This document shows, in pieces, positions 7,221-14,353 of a DNA stretch of 15,165 bases. The position numbers and the translations under genes are program-made. The notes below the pieces were generated by a model. It saw only the letters and a program-made list of their open reading frames with translations. It was not told the DNA's origin and did no database searches. This DNA is from Gallionellales bacterium GWA2_60_18. GTDB taxonomy: Bacteria; Pseudomonadota; Gammaproteobacteria; Burkholderiales; Gallionellaceae. Position 1 is the stretch's first letter. Every line of letters begins with the position of its first letter. Location: contig MGWS01000027.1 in NCBI GenBank assembly GCA_001801105.1, positions 1 to 15,165 on the forward strand, given 5' to 3'.

Positions 7221-8066
7221 TCAGGTATAAAAGCTTTGCGCCAGGGAGCCGATCACCAGATTCCAGCCGTCGGCCAACACAAACAGCATGATTTTGAAGG
7301 GCAGTGAAATGATGGACGGCGACAGCATCATCATACCCATCGACATCAGCACGCTGGCCACCACCATGTCGATAATCAGGAACGGGATGAATATCACGAA
7401 GCCGATCTGGAAGGCGGTTTTCAATTCACTGGTCACATAAGCCGGAACCAGGATACGCAACGGTACCTGGTCGGCGTTTTGCAGTGGTTCGCTGTTGGAG
7501 ATTCTGACGAACAGCGCGAGATCGGACTCGCGGGTCTGGCGCAGCATGAAGGTTTTCAGCGGGATACTGCCTTTCTCCACGGCTTGCTGGAAGTCAAGCT
7601 TGTTTTCGCTGAAGGGCAAATAGGCGTCGGTGTAGATTTTGTCGAACACCGGCGACATCACGAAGAAGGTGAGAAACAGAGCCAGGCCGATCAACACCTG
7701 ATTGGGCGGCGAAGAGGGGGTGCCAATCGCGGAACGCAGCAGGCTTAATACAATGATGATGCGCGTGAACCCGGTCATCATCAGCAGGATGGCCGGCAGA
7801 AAACTCAGCGAGGTGAGCAGCAGCAGTGTTTGCAGGCTCAGGCTGTAGGTCTGGCCGCCGCCTGGTGCGGGTGTGCTGGTCAATGCGGGCAATCCAACTT
7901 CCGCGTAAGCGCTTGGGCTGGATAGAAGACAGAGGGCAGAGGCTAGAAGGCAGAGGACAGAAGGCAGGAAACTCGCGGATAGCGCAGTGCCAAGGCGCAG
8001 CCACCAGCGGGTGGGTTGCCTGTCGTTGATATTACGCCGGATGCATTGGTGCTGTGCCACAGTCAT
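7221..8066 (-). CDS. fliP: Flagellar export gate protein FliP with a long leader
   Basis: FliP forms the pentameric core of the export gate in the inner membrane and is known to be made with a cleaved signal peptide. The mature part is well conserved: [40 protein letters not shown], and the C-terminal helices [20 protein letters not shown] and [15 protein letters not shown]. The protein is 281 residues. It has an unusually long N-terminal leader of about 55: 28 polar or basic residues, then a hydrophobic stretch ending S-A-Y-A, with a likely cut after residue 55. Residues 33-49 are encoded by a heptamer tandem repeat. The start is ATG 8066, which overlaps the fliO stop as ATGA; I see no other in-frame start before the mature region. 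Confidence 0.95.
   Translation of the reverse strand: MTVAQHQCIRRNINDRQPTRWWLRLGTALSASFLPSVLCLLASALCLLSSPSAYAEVGLPALTSTPAPGGGQTYSLSLQTLLLLTSLSFLPAILLMMTGFTRIIIVLSLLRSAIGTPSSPPNQVLIGLALFLTFFVMSPVFDKIYTDAYLPFSENKLDFQQAVEKGSIPLKTFMLRQTRESDLALFVRISNSEPLQNADQVPLRILVPAYVTSELKTAFQIGFVIFIPFLIIDMVVASVLMSMGMMMLSPSIISLPFKIMLFVLADGWNLVIGSLAQSFYT
7920..7968. repeat. Heptamer tandem array in the fliP signal-peptide region
   Basis: Seven consecutive 7 bp units run from 7920 to 7968, approximating RGRCAGA on the + strand (examples GGACAGA, AGGCAGA, GGGCAGA). Three units make 21 bp, or seven codons, so the encoded FliP leader repeats every seven residues: LPSVLCL (34-40) then LASALCL (41-47). The array is in frame and keeps the stretch hydrophobic. 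Confidence 0.9.
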
Positions 8067-8581
8067 TTCTTCTCTGCCGCTTGTTTGCGATGGTTGAGCG
8101 CCGAGGAAAAAAGCATGGCAAATTTGCTTGCAGGAGGCGGATGATCGAAATCCGGAGCTTCTGTTGCCTGTTCTGTGCCTGCTGTCTTTGGGAGCGTATG
8201 CAAGGTACGAATTTGCCCCGGGCCTACACCAACCACCAGCCAGGTGTCTTTGATTTCAACCAATACGATGCGCTCGCGTTGCCCTATCGATACGCCGCCC
8301 AATACCTTGAGCTGATGCCCAGCACCCTGTTGTGCCAGATTCATGCGTTTGAGCAGCCATGCGACCAGCACGATGGCGGCCAGCACCAGAATCAGGCTGA
8401 ATATGATTTGCATCATGCCGCCGGAGCTGACTGCGGGCGGGGGTGGGTTGTAGGCAGGGCGTGTTGCCTCGGCAGCGTGGGCAACAGAAAACAAGGGATA
8501 GAGGGCAGCAGGCAGAAGCATGCCGCGCCATTTATGCAAGCGTGCCGCGTTACGGCAGGCAAAACCTCTGTCCTCTGTCAT
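8063..8581 (-). CDS. fliO: Flagellar export assembly protein FliO
   Basis: FliO is a small membrane protein that helps FliP assemble the export gate. The 172-residue protein has an N-terminal hydrophobic signal-like stretch (about 21-36, ending V-A-H-A), a proline patch (46-49) and one membrane helix (about 56-79, [20 protein letters not shown]). It is followed by the conserved cytoplasmic domain ([20 protein letters not shown], then [17 protein letters not shown]) and a C-terminal FAMLFSSAL helix. The ATG at 8581 sits 10 bp past the fliN stop. An in-frame ATG at 8521 would place the signal directly at the N-terminus and could be the true start. Three heptamer arrays fall in this gene or at its start. 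Confidence 0.9.
   Translation of the reverse strand: MTEDRGFACRNAARLHKWRGMLLPAALYPLFSVAHAAEATRPAYNPPPPAVSSGGMMQIIFSLILVLAAIVLVAWLLKRMNLAQQGAGHQLKVLGGVSIGQRERIVLVEIKDTWLVVGVGPGQIRTLHTLPKTAGTEQATEAPDFDHPPPASKFAMLFSSALNHRKQAAEKK
8158..8185. repeat. Degenerate heptamer array in the fliO C-terminal linker
   Basis: Four 7 bp units, three of them fitting NNNCTGT (CTTCTGT, TGCCTGT, CTGCTGT) and one shifted. They encode the polar linker T133-A142 of FliO. Their orientation is the same as the array at 8565 and opposite to those at 7920 and 8482. It is the least regular of the four. Confidence 0.5.
8482..8516. repeat. Heptamer array in the fliO signal-like region
   Basis: Five 7 bp units with the same motif as the fliP array; GGATAGA (8496-8502) and AGGCAGA (8510-8516) are also found there exactly, the rest are degenerate. 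The array encodes FliO residues 22-34, the hydrophobic core of the apparent signal peptide. Confidence 0.7.
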
Positions 8582-8599
8582 CTGATACCTGTTATTTGT
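8565..8599. repeat. Heptamer array holding the fliN stop and fliO start
   Basis: Five 7 bp units, starting with two exact CCTCTGT units (8565-8571 and 8572-8578) and drifting towards 8599. The fliO ATG (8579-8581) and the fliN TAA (8592-8594) both lie inside it. On the - strand it reads as ACAGAGG-type units, inverted relative to the arrays at 7920 and 8482. Confidence 0.8.
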
Positions 8600-9050
8600 T
8601 CAGGCGCCGTAACCGTTCGGATGGGGTAATGATATCCGTCAGACGTATGCCAAGCTTGTCGTTTACCACCACGACTTCGCCTTGTGCGATCAGGAAGCCG
8701 TTGATCATCACATCCAATGGTTCACCGGCCATGCCGGACAATTCGACGACCGAGCCCTGCGCCAGTTGCAGTAAATTTTTGATTGGCATTTTGGTCCTTC
8801 CCAGTTCAACGGTCAGTTGTACTGGAATGTCCAGAATCATATCGAGGTCGCTCGTGGCGGTGGCGGTGTTGCCTGCCCCGAATTGCTCCAGCGTATGCGG
8901 TTTGGCGGAAACCGCAGGCTGGTTGGTGGCGGAGGCTTGTTCAGACATAGCTGCGCCCCAATCGTCGGTAGCCGTAGTTTGTTCGGCCATCGCAGCACCC
9001 CAGTCGTCTGCGGTGATAGCTTCTTCGTTGGTTGCGTTTTCGTCAGGCAT
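8592..9050 (-). CDS. fliN: Flagellar motor switch protein FliN
   Basis: FliN is a C-ring subunit that, with FliM and FliG, sets rotation direction and docks the export ATPase complex. The 152-residue protein has a flexible acidic N-terminus and a C-terminal SpoA/FliN domain: LDMILDIPVQLTVELGRTKM, NLLQLAQGSVVELSGMAGEP, then VMINGFLIAQGEVVVVNDKL and the end LGIRLTDIITPSERL. The DDWGAAM motif occurs twice in tandem (15-28 and 29-42). I chose ATG 9050, preceded by GGGGAAGG, and reject the in-frame codon at 9086, which would add 12 residues read out of the fliM end. The start overlaps the fliM stop by 8 bp. Confidence 0.95.
   Translation of the reverse strand: MPDENATNEEAITADDWGAAMAEQTTATDDWGAAMSEQASATNQPAVSAKPHTLEQFGAGNTATATSDLDMILDIPVQLTVELGRTKMPIKNLLQLAQGSVVELSGMAGEPLDVMINGFLIAQGEVVVVNDKLGIRLTDIITPSERLRRLNK
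8925..9008 (-). repeat. 42 bp in-frame tandem duplication in fliN
   Basis: Two abutting 42 bp copies, 8967-9008 and 8925-8966, encode DDWGAAMAEQTTAT and DDWGAAMSEQASAT. Ten or more of 14 residues match, while the nucleotides have drifted at several codon third positions, so the duplication is not very recent. Most FliN proteins I know carry one DDW motif. Confidence 0.88.
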
Positions 9051-10032
9051 GACCTTCCCCTTCGTTAATCGACAGCATTTTTTCAACTTTCAATGCATAT
9101 TGACCGTTGAAAGCGCCATATTTGCCTTCCAACACCGGCACGCTGTCTACCGAGGCGATGATGCTCTCACCGACTTCCAGCGGGATGATGTCGCCGGCCC
9201 GCATTTTGAGCACTTGATCAAACGTCATATCGGCATAGCCGAGGGTGGCGACCAATTCGACCTGGGCGGATTGCACCTGCTTTTTAAGGAGCTGCAACCA
9301 GCGCTTGTCAACGGCCAAGTGTTCACCCTGCATGGGGCTGTAGAGCAGATCTTTGACTGGTTCGAGCATGGAATAAGGCATGCAAATGTGGAATGCACCG
9401 CCATTGCCGCCCAACTCGATGTCGAAGGTGGTCACGATGACTACTTCGTTGGGCGTGGCAATATTGGCGAACTGCGGGTTCATTTCCGAGCGCACGAACT
9501 CGAATTCCAGCGGATGTACCACTTCCCAGGACTTGCCGTAGGTTTCGAATACTACCTCGAGCAGTTTCTGGATAATGCGCTGTTCGGTTTGGGTAAACTC
9601 GCGCCCCTCTACACGGGTATGGAAACGCCCATCGCCGCCGAACATGTTGTCTACCACCAGAAAAGCCAGATTGGGATCAAAAACAAACAGGCCATTACCG
9701 CGCAGCGGCTTAGCTTGAATTATGTTCAGGTTGGTCGGTACATGCAGGTTGCGGATGAACTCGCCGAATTTCAGCACCCGCACCGGCCCAACTGAAATTT
9801 CCGGGGTGCGGCGAATGAAATTGAATAGCCCGATGCGGAACAAGCGCGCAAAACGCTCGTTGATGATTTCCATGGTGGGCATGCGCCCACGTACGATGCG
9901 TTCCTGCGAAGCCAGGTTGTATGCGCGAACCTCTCCCGGAGCGGTTTCCTGATGATCAACATCATCATCCGCCTCGCCGGTCACTCCCTTGAGCAGGGAA
10001 TCGACTTCGTCTTGTGAGAGAAATTCGCTCAT
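9043..10032 (-). CDS. fliM: Flagellar motor switch protein FliM
   Basis: FliM is the C-ring subunit that binds CheY-phosphate and transmits the switch to FliG. At 329 residues it has normal length. The N-terminus MSEFLSQDEVDSLLKGV is the CheY-binding motif. The middle domain (about 38-225) includes the conserved MPTMEIINERFARLFRIGLF and the GGDGR motif at 132-136, which belongs to the FliG-contacting region. The C-terminal FliN-like domain (about 240-322) carries KKQVQSAQVELVATLGYADM and the end FNGQYALKVEKML. It starts 6 bp after the fliL stop with no strong ribosome binding site. Its stop overlaps the fliN start, consistent with coupled synthesis of C-ring partners. Confidence 0.97.
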   Translation of the reverse strand: MSEFLSQDEVDSLLKGVTGEADDDVDHQETAPGEVRAYNLASQERIVRGRMPTMEIINERFARLFRIGLFNFIRRTPEISVGPVRVLKFGEFIRNLHVPTNLNIIQAKPLRGNGLFVFDPNLAFLVVDNMFGGDGRFHTRVEGREFTQTEQRIIQKLLEVVFETYGKSWEVVHPLEFEFVRSEMNPQFANIATPNEVVIVTTFDIELGGNGGAFHICMPYSMLEPVKDLLYSPMQGEHLAVDKRWLQLLKKQVQSAQVELVATLGYADMTFDQVLKMRAGDIIPLEVGESIIASVDSVPVLEGKYGAFNGQYALKVEKMLSINEGEGHA

Positions 10033-10038
10033 TGTTCG

Positions 10039-10623
10039 CTACTGGATAATGAATGAAGTAAACAACACCTCGTTTATACCGCTTTTGCCGACACCCGCTT
10101 CAATCGGCGCAGCCGCCCCTTGCTCAGCGCTGAGAGGCGGAGCAGTTTTGCGTAAACCCAGCACATACTCTACTTGCGCCTTGATTTGCTGGGCAAGCAA
10201 GTCCTTGCCATCAAAAGTGGCGAGTTCGGAAGGGTACTTGCTTTGTAGCAGCATGTTCACACGGTGCAGGATTTCCGGTTTAGTTTCCTTGATTTTATCT
10301 TCCAGATCCGATTTGGTTACTTTCAGTGAAATCGCTATCTGCAAATAGCGATCGTCCTCCTCACGCATCAGGTTGGCGGTAAACTGGCCCAAGTCAATAA
10401 ATTTCGGCGGCGTCTCGGGGTGCGTCGCCTCTGTGGGTGCAGCGCCGCCACGTTTTGGCGCAGGCGCCGGACTCAACAGCAGAAATGCCGCAGCACCGCC
10501 CCCTATCAGCAACACCACGGCTGCGATAAGCAGGATGAGTTTTTTTTTACTTTTCTTGGGCGGTGGTGCTTCGGCCTCTTCCATTTCAGGCTCTTGTGTA
10601 GCGGGCTTTGCGGCTTTTGCCAT
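10039..10623 (-). CDS. fliL: Flagellar basal-body protein FliL
   Basis: FliL is a single-span inner-membrane protein that surrounds the stator units and supports torque. The 194-residue protein has an acidic then lysine-rich cytoplasmic tail (PKKSKKK at 22-28), one membrane helix (about 29-50), an alanine/proline linker and a periplasmic domain with the conserved DRYLQIAISLKV and KPEILHRVNMLLQSK segments. It ends INEVLFTSFIIQ, as the family does. Just before that end is an extra alanine/glycine-rich stretch (about 158-182). AAGGGA lies 7 bp before the ATG. A 93 bp gap with a hairpin separates it from fliK, so it may begin a second transcript. Confidence 0.93.
   Translation of the reverse strand: MAKAAKPATQEPEMEEAEAPPPKKSKKKLILLIAAVVLLIGGGAAAFLLLSPAPAPKRGGAAPTEATHPETPPKFIDLGQFTANLMREEDDRYLQIAISLKVTKSDLEDKIKETKPEILHRVNMLLQSKYPSELATFDGKDLLAQQIKAQVEYVLGLRKTAPPLSAEQGAAAPIEAGVGKSGINEVLFTSFIIQ
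10540..10548 (-). repeat. A9 homopolymer in the fliL coding strand
   Basis: Nine A residues on the coding strand encode K26-K28, just before the FliL membrane helix. Slippage here would shift frame and abolish the rest of the protein. The frame is intact in this sequence. Confidence 0.6.
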
Positions 10624-10647
10624 ATTTTGATCCCTTGTTGGTGGTCG

Positions 10648-10681
10648 AAAAATACGGCGCTAATGATAACCCGATTAGCGC
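10648..10681 (-). terminator. Terminator-like hairpin between fliK and fliL
   Basis: Reading the - strand, GCGCTAAT (10681-10674), a 9-base loop and ATTAGCGC (10664-10657) form a perfect 8 bp stem, followed four bases later by TTTTT (10652-10648). It begins 36 bp past the fliK stop and would end or attenuate a fliGHIJK transcript. The short, offset T-tract suggests partial rather than full termination. Confidence 0.55.
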
Positions 10682-10716
10682 TAAAATTCCCCGCTAACTT
10701 AAGCCGTTGTTAGTAT

Positions 10717-11841
10717 TCAGGCGAAAGTATCCACCATGCCGTTATGGCGGCGTATCGGTGCAGTTGCCGGTGGCGCTCCAGATGATCCGGAAGCAGTATC
10801 GTCAACTTCACGCTGCGCCGCAGTGCCAAAGCCTTGCCCCCTGAATCCGTCCATATCGCGGTCGCGTGGCGCCTGGTCACTGATGGTAGTATTTCCCAGC
10901 GTAATGCCGTTATCGGCCAATATTTCACGAAGTTTAGGCAGGGCATTCTCCACAGCGTCGCGTACTGCGCCATGCGGCGAGGCAAACAGGGCCGTGGCCT
11001 GGTTGTCGGAGATTTTCAGCACTACATCCAGCGGCCCCAGGTTTGGCGGATTCAAGCGCAGTTCGGCGACCTGATTCTGCTGTGTGCCAATCCAGCTAAT
11101 CTTTTGCGAGAACTCTTCCGCCCAGCCATGTTGGCCCACCGGGGTGGTAATGGTGGGTGCGGCGCCGGTTGACGGCATATTATTTGTCAGTGTTCCCGGC
11201 ATTGCGGCATATCCGGACGGCGAGACAACTGTTTGGGGGGTGCTTTGGGCTGGCTGGGTCAGGCCGGATAGCAACTCCGCGCGTTTAACTGCTTCCAATG
11301 ACAAACGGTCGATGGCCGAAGCCTGTGTTGCTTGATCCGCTGCCAAGATTTCCACTGACCTGTTACGCCCATTTTCCGTGGCAGCGCCGGGCATGGTCTG
11401 AAAATCATTTGCTTTCTGAGGAGGGGTGAGGGTAATCGGCTGCATTGCCTGCAAGCCATCCGTTTTGGGTGAATTGAGGGTGATGGGCCGCGCTGCCTGC
11501 TGAGCATCGATTCCCACACCCTTGTCTTCCGCTGCGGGGAGTTGCTGCAATAGGGCGGCTATTATGCTTGCCTGGTTGTCTGGCATACCGGCAACCGCCC
11601 CTGCCGTGTCTTGCGCATCTTCTATTGGCAGGCCTGTGCTGCCATCTGCTGCATTGGCATCCATAGCGATGGCGGCTAGCGCTGCATCTGGGGTGGATAA
11701 GTCGGTCGCACCGATTTGTTGCGCCAATAAAAATGCAAAAGGCTCCGCAGCCTGAGTGTCTGCCAAGCTATCTGTCGGCAGCGCGCTTGCGGTGCTATCT
11801 GCGGGTTGGGTTTTGTGACTGTTGATCGGCAGGTTGATCAT
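10717..11841 (-). CDS. fliK: Hook-length control protein FliK
   Basis: FliK is a secreted molecular ruler that sets hook length and switches export from hook to filament substrates. The 374-residue protein has a poorly conserved, low-complexity N-terminal region rich in Ala, Gln and Thr (1-230). It is followed by the conserved C-terminal substrate-switching domain (about 240-322): ELRLNPPNLGPLDVVLKI at 260-277, then the ASPHGAVRDAVENALPKLRE stretch. A polar tail follows. TAAGGAGC, which includes the fliJ stop, lies 6-7 bp before the ATG. A direct repeat codes two PITL-x-x-P-x-K segments (119-126 and 135-143). It is assigned from the C-terminal domain and from its place between fliJ and fliL. 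Confidence 0.92.
   Translation of the reverse strand: MINLPINSHKTQPADSTASALPTDSLADTQAAEPFAFLLAQQIGATDLSTPDAALAAIAMDANAADGSTGLPIEDAQDTAGAVAGMPDNQASIIAALLQQLPAAEDKGVGIDAQQAARPITLNSPKTDGLQAMQPITLTPPQKANDFQTMPGAATENGRNRSVEILAADQATQASAIDRLSLEAVKRAELLSGLTQPAQSTPQTVVSPSGYAAMPGTLTNNMPSTGAAPTITTPVGQHGWAEEFSQKISWIGTQQNQVAELRLNPPNLGPLDVVLKISDNQATALFASPHGAVRDAVENALPKLREILADNGITLGNTTISDQAPRDRDMDGFRGQGFGTAAQREVDDTASGSSGAPPATAPIRRHNGMVDTFA
10910..10936 (-). promoter_or_regulatory. Possible sigma-28 promoter inside fliK, directed at fliL
   Basis: On the - strand: TAAACTTC (10936-10929), 11 bp, GCCGATAA (10917-10910). The -10 matches the sigma-28 consensus 8/8, the -35 6/8, and the spacing is exact. It lies about 290 bp before fliL and inside codons for the conserved FliK residues K-L-R-E to A-D-N, so coding constraint could produce it by chance. 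If active it would transcribe into the hairpin before fliL. Confidence 0.45.
11427..11500 (-). repeat. Direct repeat inside fliK
   Basis: Two 26 bp segments (11427-11452 and 11475-11500) match at 21 positions and lie 48 bp apart, so both are read in the same frame. They encode the two PITL segments in the variable N-terminal region of FliK. This is the region that acts as the length ruler in the family, so repeat gain or loss here could change its reach. Confidence 0.6.
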
Positions 11842-11852
11842 GGCAATGCTCC

Positions 11853-12317
11853 TTATTTGTCCTGGTCTTCAATATTGTTCATCTTGTAAGCGGCCATTCT
11901 GCCGGTATGTTCATCGAGCGCTTTTTGCTCAGATTTTTCGGCAACCTTTTTTTGTTCTTCGATATGGCGTTGTTGCAGCGTGTCGAACGATTTCAGTTTG
12001 CGCTGCGTTGCGTCAAATTCACTGCGCCCGGTCTGGGTCGATACCTTGCTTTGTTCGACCTGTTTGAGCTGCTGTCCGATCGCCTCATCAATTTTGCTGA
12101 TGAATTGCTGGAAATTGCGCAAGTCGGCCTGGCTTATTCCATTCTGTGTTGCTTCCTGTAAACGGGTCTGATAGTCCTTGCGGTATTGCTGCAGGGTCTC
12201 AAGTTTTTCCTGCGCACTTTGTTGCTGTTTGTTCAGTTGGCCGAGCCTGCGCGTCGCCGAATCGTTCTGGTGTTGTGCCAGTTTCACCAGGGGCTGCAGG
12301 GAGAATGGTTCGGCCAT
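11853..12317 (-). CDS. fliJ: Flagellar export chaperone/stalk protein FliJ
   Basis: FliJ is the soluble coiled-coil stalk of the FliH-FliI ATPase complex and also escorts export substrates. The 154-residue protein is almost wholly helical and rich in Gln, Lys and Glu with heptad-like spacing (about 15-140), starting MAEPFSLQPLVKLAQHQND. Sequence conservation in this family is weak. The call rests on length, coiled-coil character, the N-terminal pattern and its place between fliI and fliK. It starts 15 bp after the fliI stop. Confidence 0.9.
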   Translation of the reverse strand: MAEPFSLQPLVKLAQHQNDSATRRLGQLNKQQQSAQEKLETLQQYRKDYQTRLQEATQNGISQADLRNFQQFISKIDEAIGQQLKQVEQSKVSTQTGRSEFDATQRKLKSFDTLQQRHIEEQKKVAEKSEQKALDEHTGRMAAYKMNNIEDQDK

Positions 12318-12332
12318 GATAATTGAATCCCG

Positions 12333-13739
12333 TTATTGTGCCGGTGCGAATAATGCCGTTAATTGGGCAATACTCGCTGCATAAGGTTCGCACTGGAACA
12401 TATCCTGTTTGAGGAATTGCTCCATCCTTGGATAGAGCGCGATAGCTTCATCCAGCAAGGGGTCGCTGCCCCGGACATAGGCGCCGACACTGATCAAGTC
12501 ACGGTTGCGCTGGTAATGCGCATACATATGCTTGAAGCGTTGCACGATGGATAAGTGTTCCGGTGATACAAGGCGCGACATCACGCGGCTGATCGAAGCC
12601 TCGATGTCAATCGCCGGATAATGCCCCTGCTCCACCAGCCGTCGCGATAGCACAATATGGCCGTCGAGGATGGCGCGTGCGCTGTCGGCAATCGGATCCT
12701 GCTGGTCGTCGCCTTCGGTCAATACGGTGTAAAAGGCGGTGATCGAACCACCGCCTTCCAGGCCGTTACCGGCGCGTTCCACCAGTTGCGGCAGCTTGGC
12801 GAAAACGGAAGGAGGATAGCCCTTGGTGGCAGGCGGTTCGCCGACCGCCAGTGCGATTTCGCGCTGCGCCATGGCGAAACGGGTCAGCGAGTCCATGATC
12901 AGCAATACATTTTTGCCTCGGTCGCGGAAGTGTTCGGCGATGGTGGTGGCATATGCAGCACCCTGCAGACGCATCAGCGGCGAAGTATCGGCTGGTGTGG
13001 CGACGACCACCGAGCGCGCCATGCCTTGTTTTCCGAGAATATCGTTAATGAATTCCTTGACTTCGCGGCCGCGCTCCCCGATTAATCCGACTACCGTGAT
13101 GTCCGCGCTGGTATAGCGGGCCATCATGCCGAGCAGCACGCTTTTGCCGACGCCGCTGCCGGCAAACAATCCCATACGCTGCCCGCGCCCCACGGTCAGC
13201 ATACTGTTAATGGCGCGCACCCCGACATCCAGGTGTGTATCGATCGAAGCGCGTTCCAGCGGATTGATTGGGCGGCTTTGCAGCGGCGCGGATTCGGTGT
13301 CCAGCAGCGGCCCCAGTTGATCGAGCGGTTTACCGGCGCCGTCCAGTACGCGGCCCAGCAGCATATTGCCGACCGGCAGATGTTTGGCGTTGTCGGCGAG
13401 CCGACGCGCCGGCTTGCGCTTGCCGCTCAGCGTTAGTGTATGCACCGGTTCGATCTGCATCACGCGCGCACCAGGCACCAAACCATACACATCGTTTTCT
13501 GGCATCAGGAATAATCTTTCCCCGGCGAAGCCGACCACTTCCGCTTCGGCGACGTGGTTTGGCAGATGAATTGCGCAGGTGCTGCCGACCGGCATTTTCA
13601 AGCCGACGGCCTCCATCACCAAGCCAGTTACCTTGGTGAGGTGGCCGCTTGAGGGCATGGAGTTGCACCCCGCCACGTATTCGCGGCCTTCATCGAGGAA
13701 GGCACGCCACCTGGCGCTGTGATGATTCATGCCAGCCAT
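12333..13739 (-). CDS. fliI: Flagellum-specific export ATPase FliI
   Basis: FliI is the cytoplasmic ATPase, related to the F1 beta subunit, that powers entry of export substrates. The 468-residue protein has normal length. An N-terminal beta-barrel region (about 30-105) is followed by the catalytic domain with Walker A AGSGVGKS (193-200), the GERGREV motif with the expected catalytic glutamate E222, and Walker [11 protein letters not shown] (about 278-287). The SAR-like [18 protein letters not shown] segment (308-324) follows. AGGA lies 6 bp before the ATG at 13739. A second in-frame ATG at 13730 overlaps the fliH stop as ATGA and is a possible alternative. With the first start the overlap is 13 bp. 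Confidence 0.97.
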   Translation of the reverse strand: MAGMNHHSARWRAFLDEGREYVAGCNSMPSSGHLTKVTGLVMEAVGLKMPVGSTCAIHLPNHVAEAEVVGFAGERLFLMPENDVYGLVPGARVMQIEPVHTLTLSGKRKPARRLADNAKHLPVGNMLLGRVLDGAGKPLDQLGPLLDTESAPLQSRPINPLERASIDTHLDVGVRAINSMLTVGRGQRMGLFAGSGVGKSVLLGMMARYTSADITVVGLIGERGREVKEFINDILGKQGMARSVVVATPADTSPLMRLQGAAYATTIAEHFRDRGKNVLLIMDSLTRFAMAQREIALAVGEPPATKGYPPSVFAKLPQLVERAGNGLEGGGSITAFYTVLTEGDDQQDPIADSARAILDGHIVLSRRLVEQGHYPAIDIEASISRVMSRLVSPEHLSIVQRFKHMYAHYQRNRDLISVGAYVRGSDPLLDEAIALYPRMEQFLKQDMFQCEPYAASIAQLTALFAPAQ

Positions 13740-14353
13740 GATTTATCCTGTCCTATCGATTCGACAATACGCTTCCAGCGCGCTTCCATGGCGGCATCCA
13801 CCTGGGTGTGCGCGGTTTCCACGCGGCACCCGCCGCGCCTGATCTGCGCATCGGGAAATATTTTCCATCCGGTGTGCGACAACTGTTCGCCCATCTGCTT
13901 GCGCACCAGTTCCGCATCGTCCGGATGCAGGATCAAGTGGGCATTCTGGTTGAAATGCGGTAACCCGCCGATGGCATCGTTGACGATTTTCAGAATGGCT
14001 TCCGGTCTTTCCTGCAGGATTTCGCCGGTCATTTTGCGGGCAATTTCCAGCGATAAGTCGAGCAATGATTGCGCCAGTTGCTCATCCATTTTGTTGAGTG
14101 CGTCCTGCAGCGTTTGCAGCAGCGTGTGGATTTGTGCTGCCTCGGTGCGCGCCTGCTGGATGCCGGCGGCATAGCCTGCATCACGGCCTTGCGCGTAACC
14201 TTCATCGTGCGCTTGCAGGCGGATATTTTCCAGTTCCGCAACGGTGGCGAGCGCATCGCTCTGCTGCTTATCGCCGGAATGTGGGTCAAATGAGGCCAGC
14301 TCCCAGCGCTCAAAGGCGGTCAGCTGCTCTTTGGTGATGATCATGCTAGACAT
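13727..14353 (-). CDS. fliH: Flagellar assembly protein FliH
   Basis: FliH is the cytoplasmic linker that holds the FliI ATPase to the C-ring and regulates it. The 208-residue protein has a short N-terminus with FERWELASF and then a run of glycines spaced four apart (G52, G56, G60, G64), the GxxxG pattern known for the FliH helix. A long helix follows, and then the C-terminal domain (about 120-200) with [20 protein letters not shown] and [20 protein letters not shown]. The ATG overlaps the fliG stop by 8 bp and has GAGG 6 bp upstream, so I prefer it to the ATG at 14344. Confidence 0.95.
   Translation of the reverse strand: MSSMIITKEQLTAFERWELASFDPHSGDKQQSDALATVAELENIRLQAHDEGYAQGRDAGYAAGIQQARTEAAQIHTLLQTLQDALNKMDEQLAQSLLDLSLEIARKMTGEILQERPEAILKIVNDAIGGLPHFNQNAHLILHPDDAELVRKQMGEQLSHTGWKIFPDAQIRRGGCRVETAHTQVDAAMEARWKRIVESIGQDKSWLA

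Noticed and set aside
7920..8599. The heptamer arrays as a CRISPR array
   Set aside because: Units are 7 bp with no spacers, lie within coding sequence, and no cas gene is present.
8443..9795. Long open frame (450 codons) on the + strand opposite fliO, fliN and fliM
   Set aside because: It runs antisense to three conserved genes, shows no known family pattern, and has no ribosome binding site I can see; a shadow frame.
11823..11849. A sigma-28 -10-like GCCGATCA before fliK on the - strand
   Set aside because: At 11 bp spacing the -35 position reads GCATTGCC, which has no TAAA; not a credible promoter.
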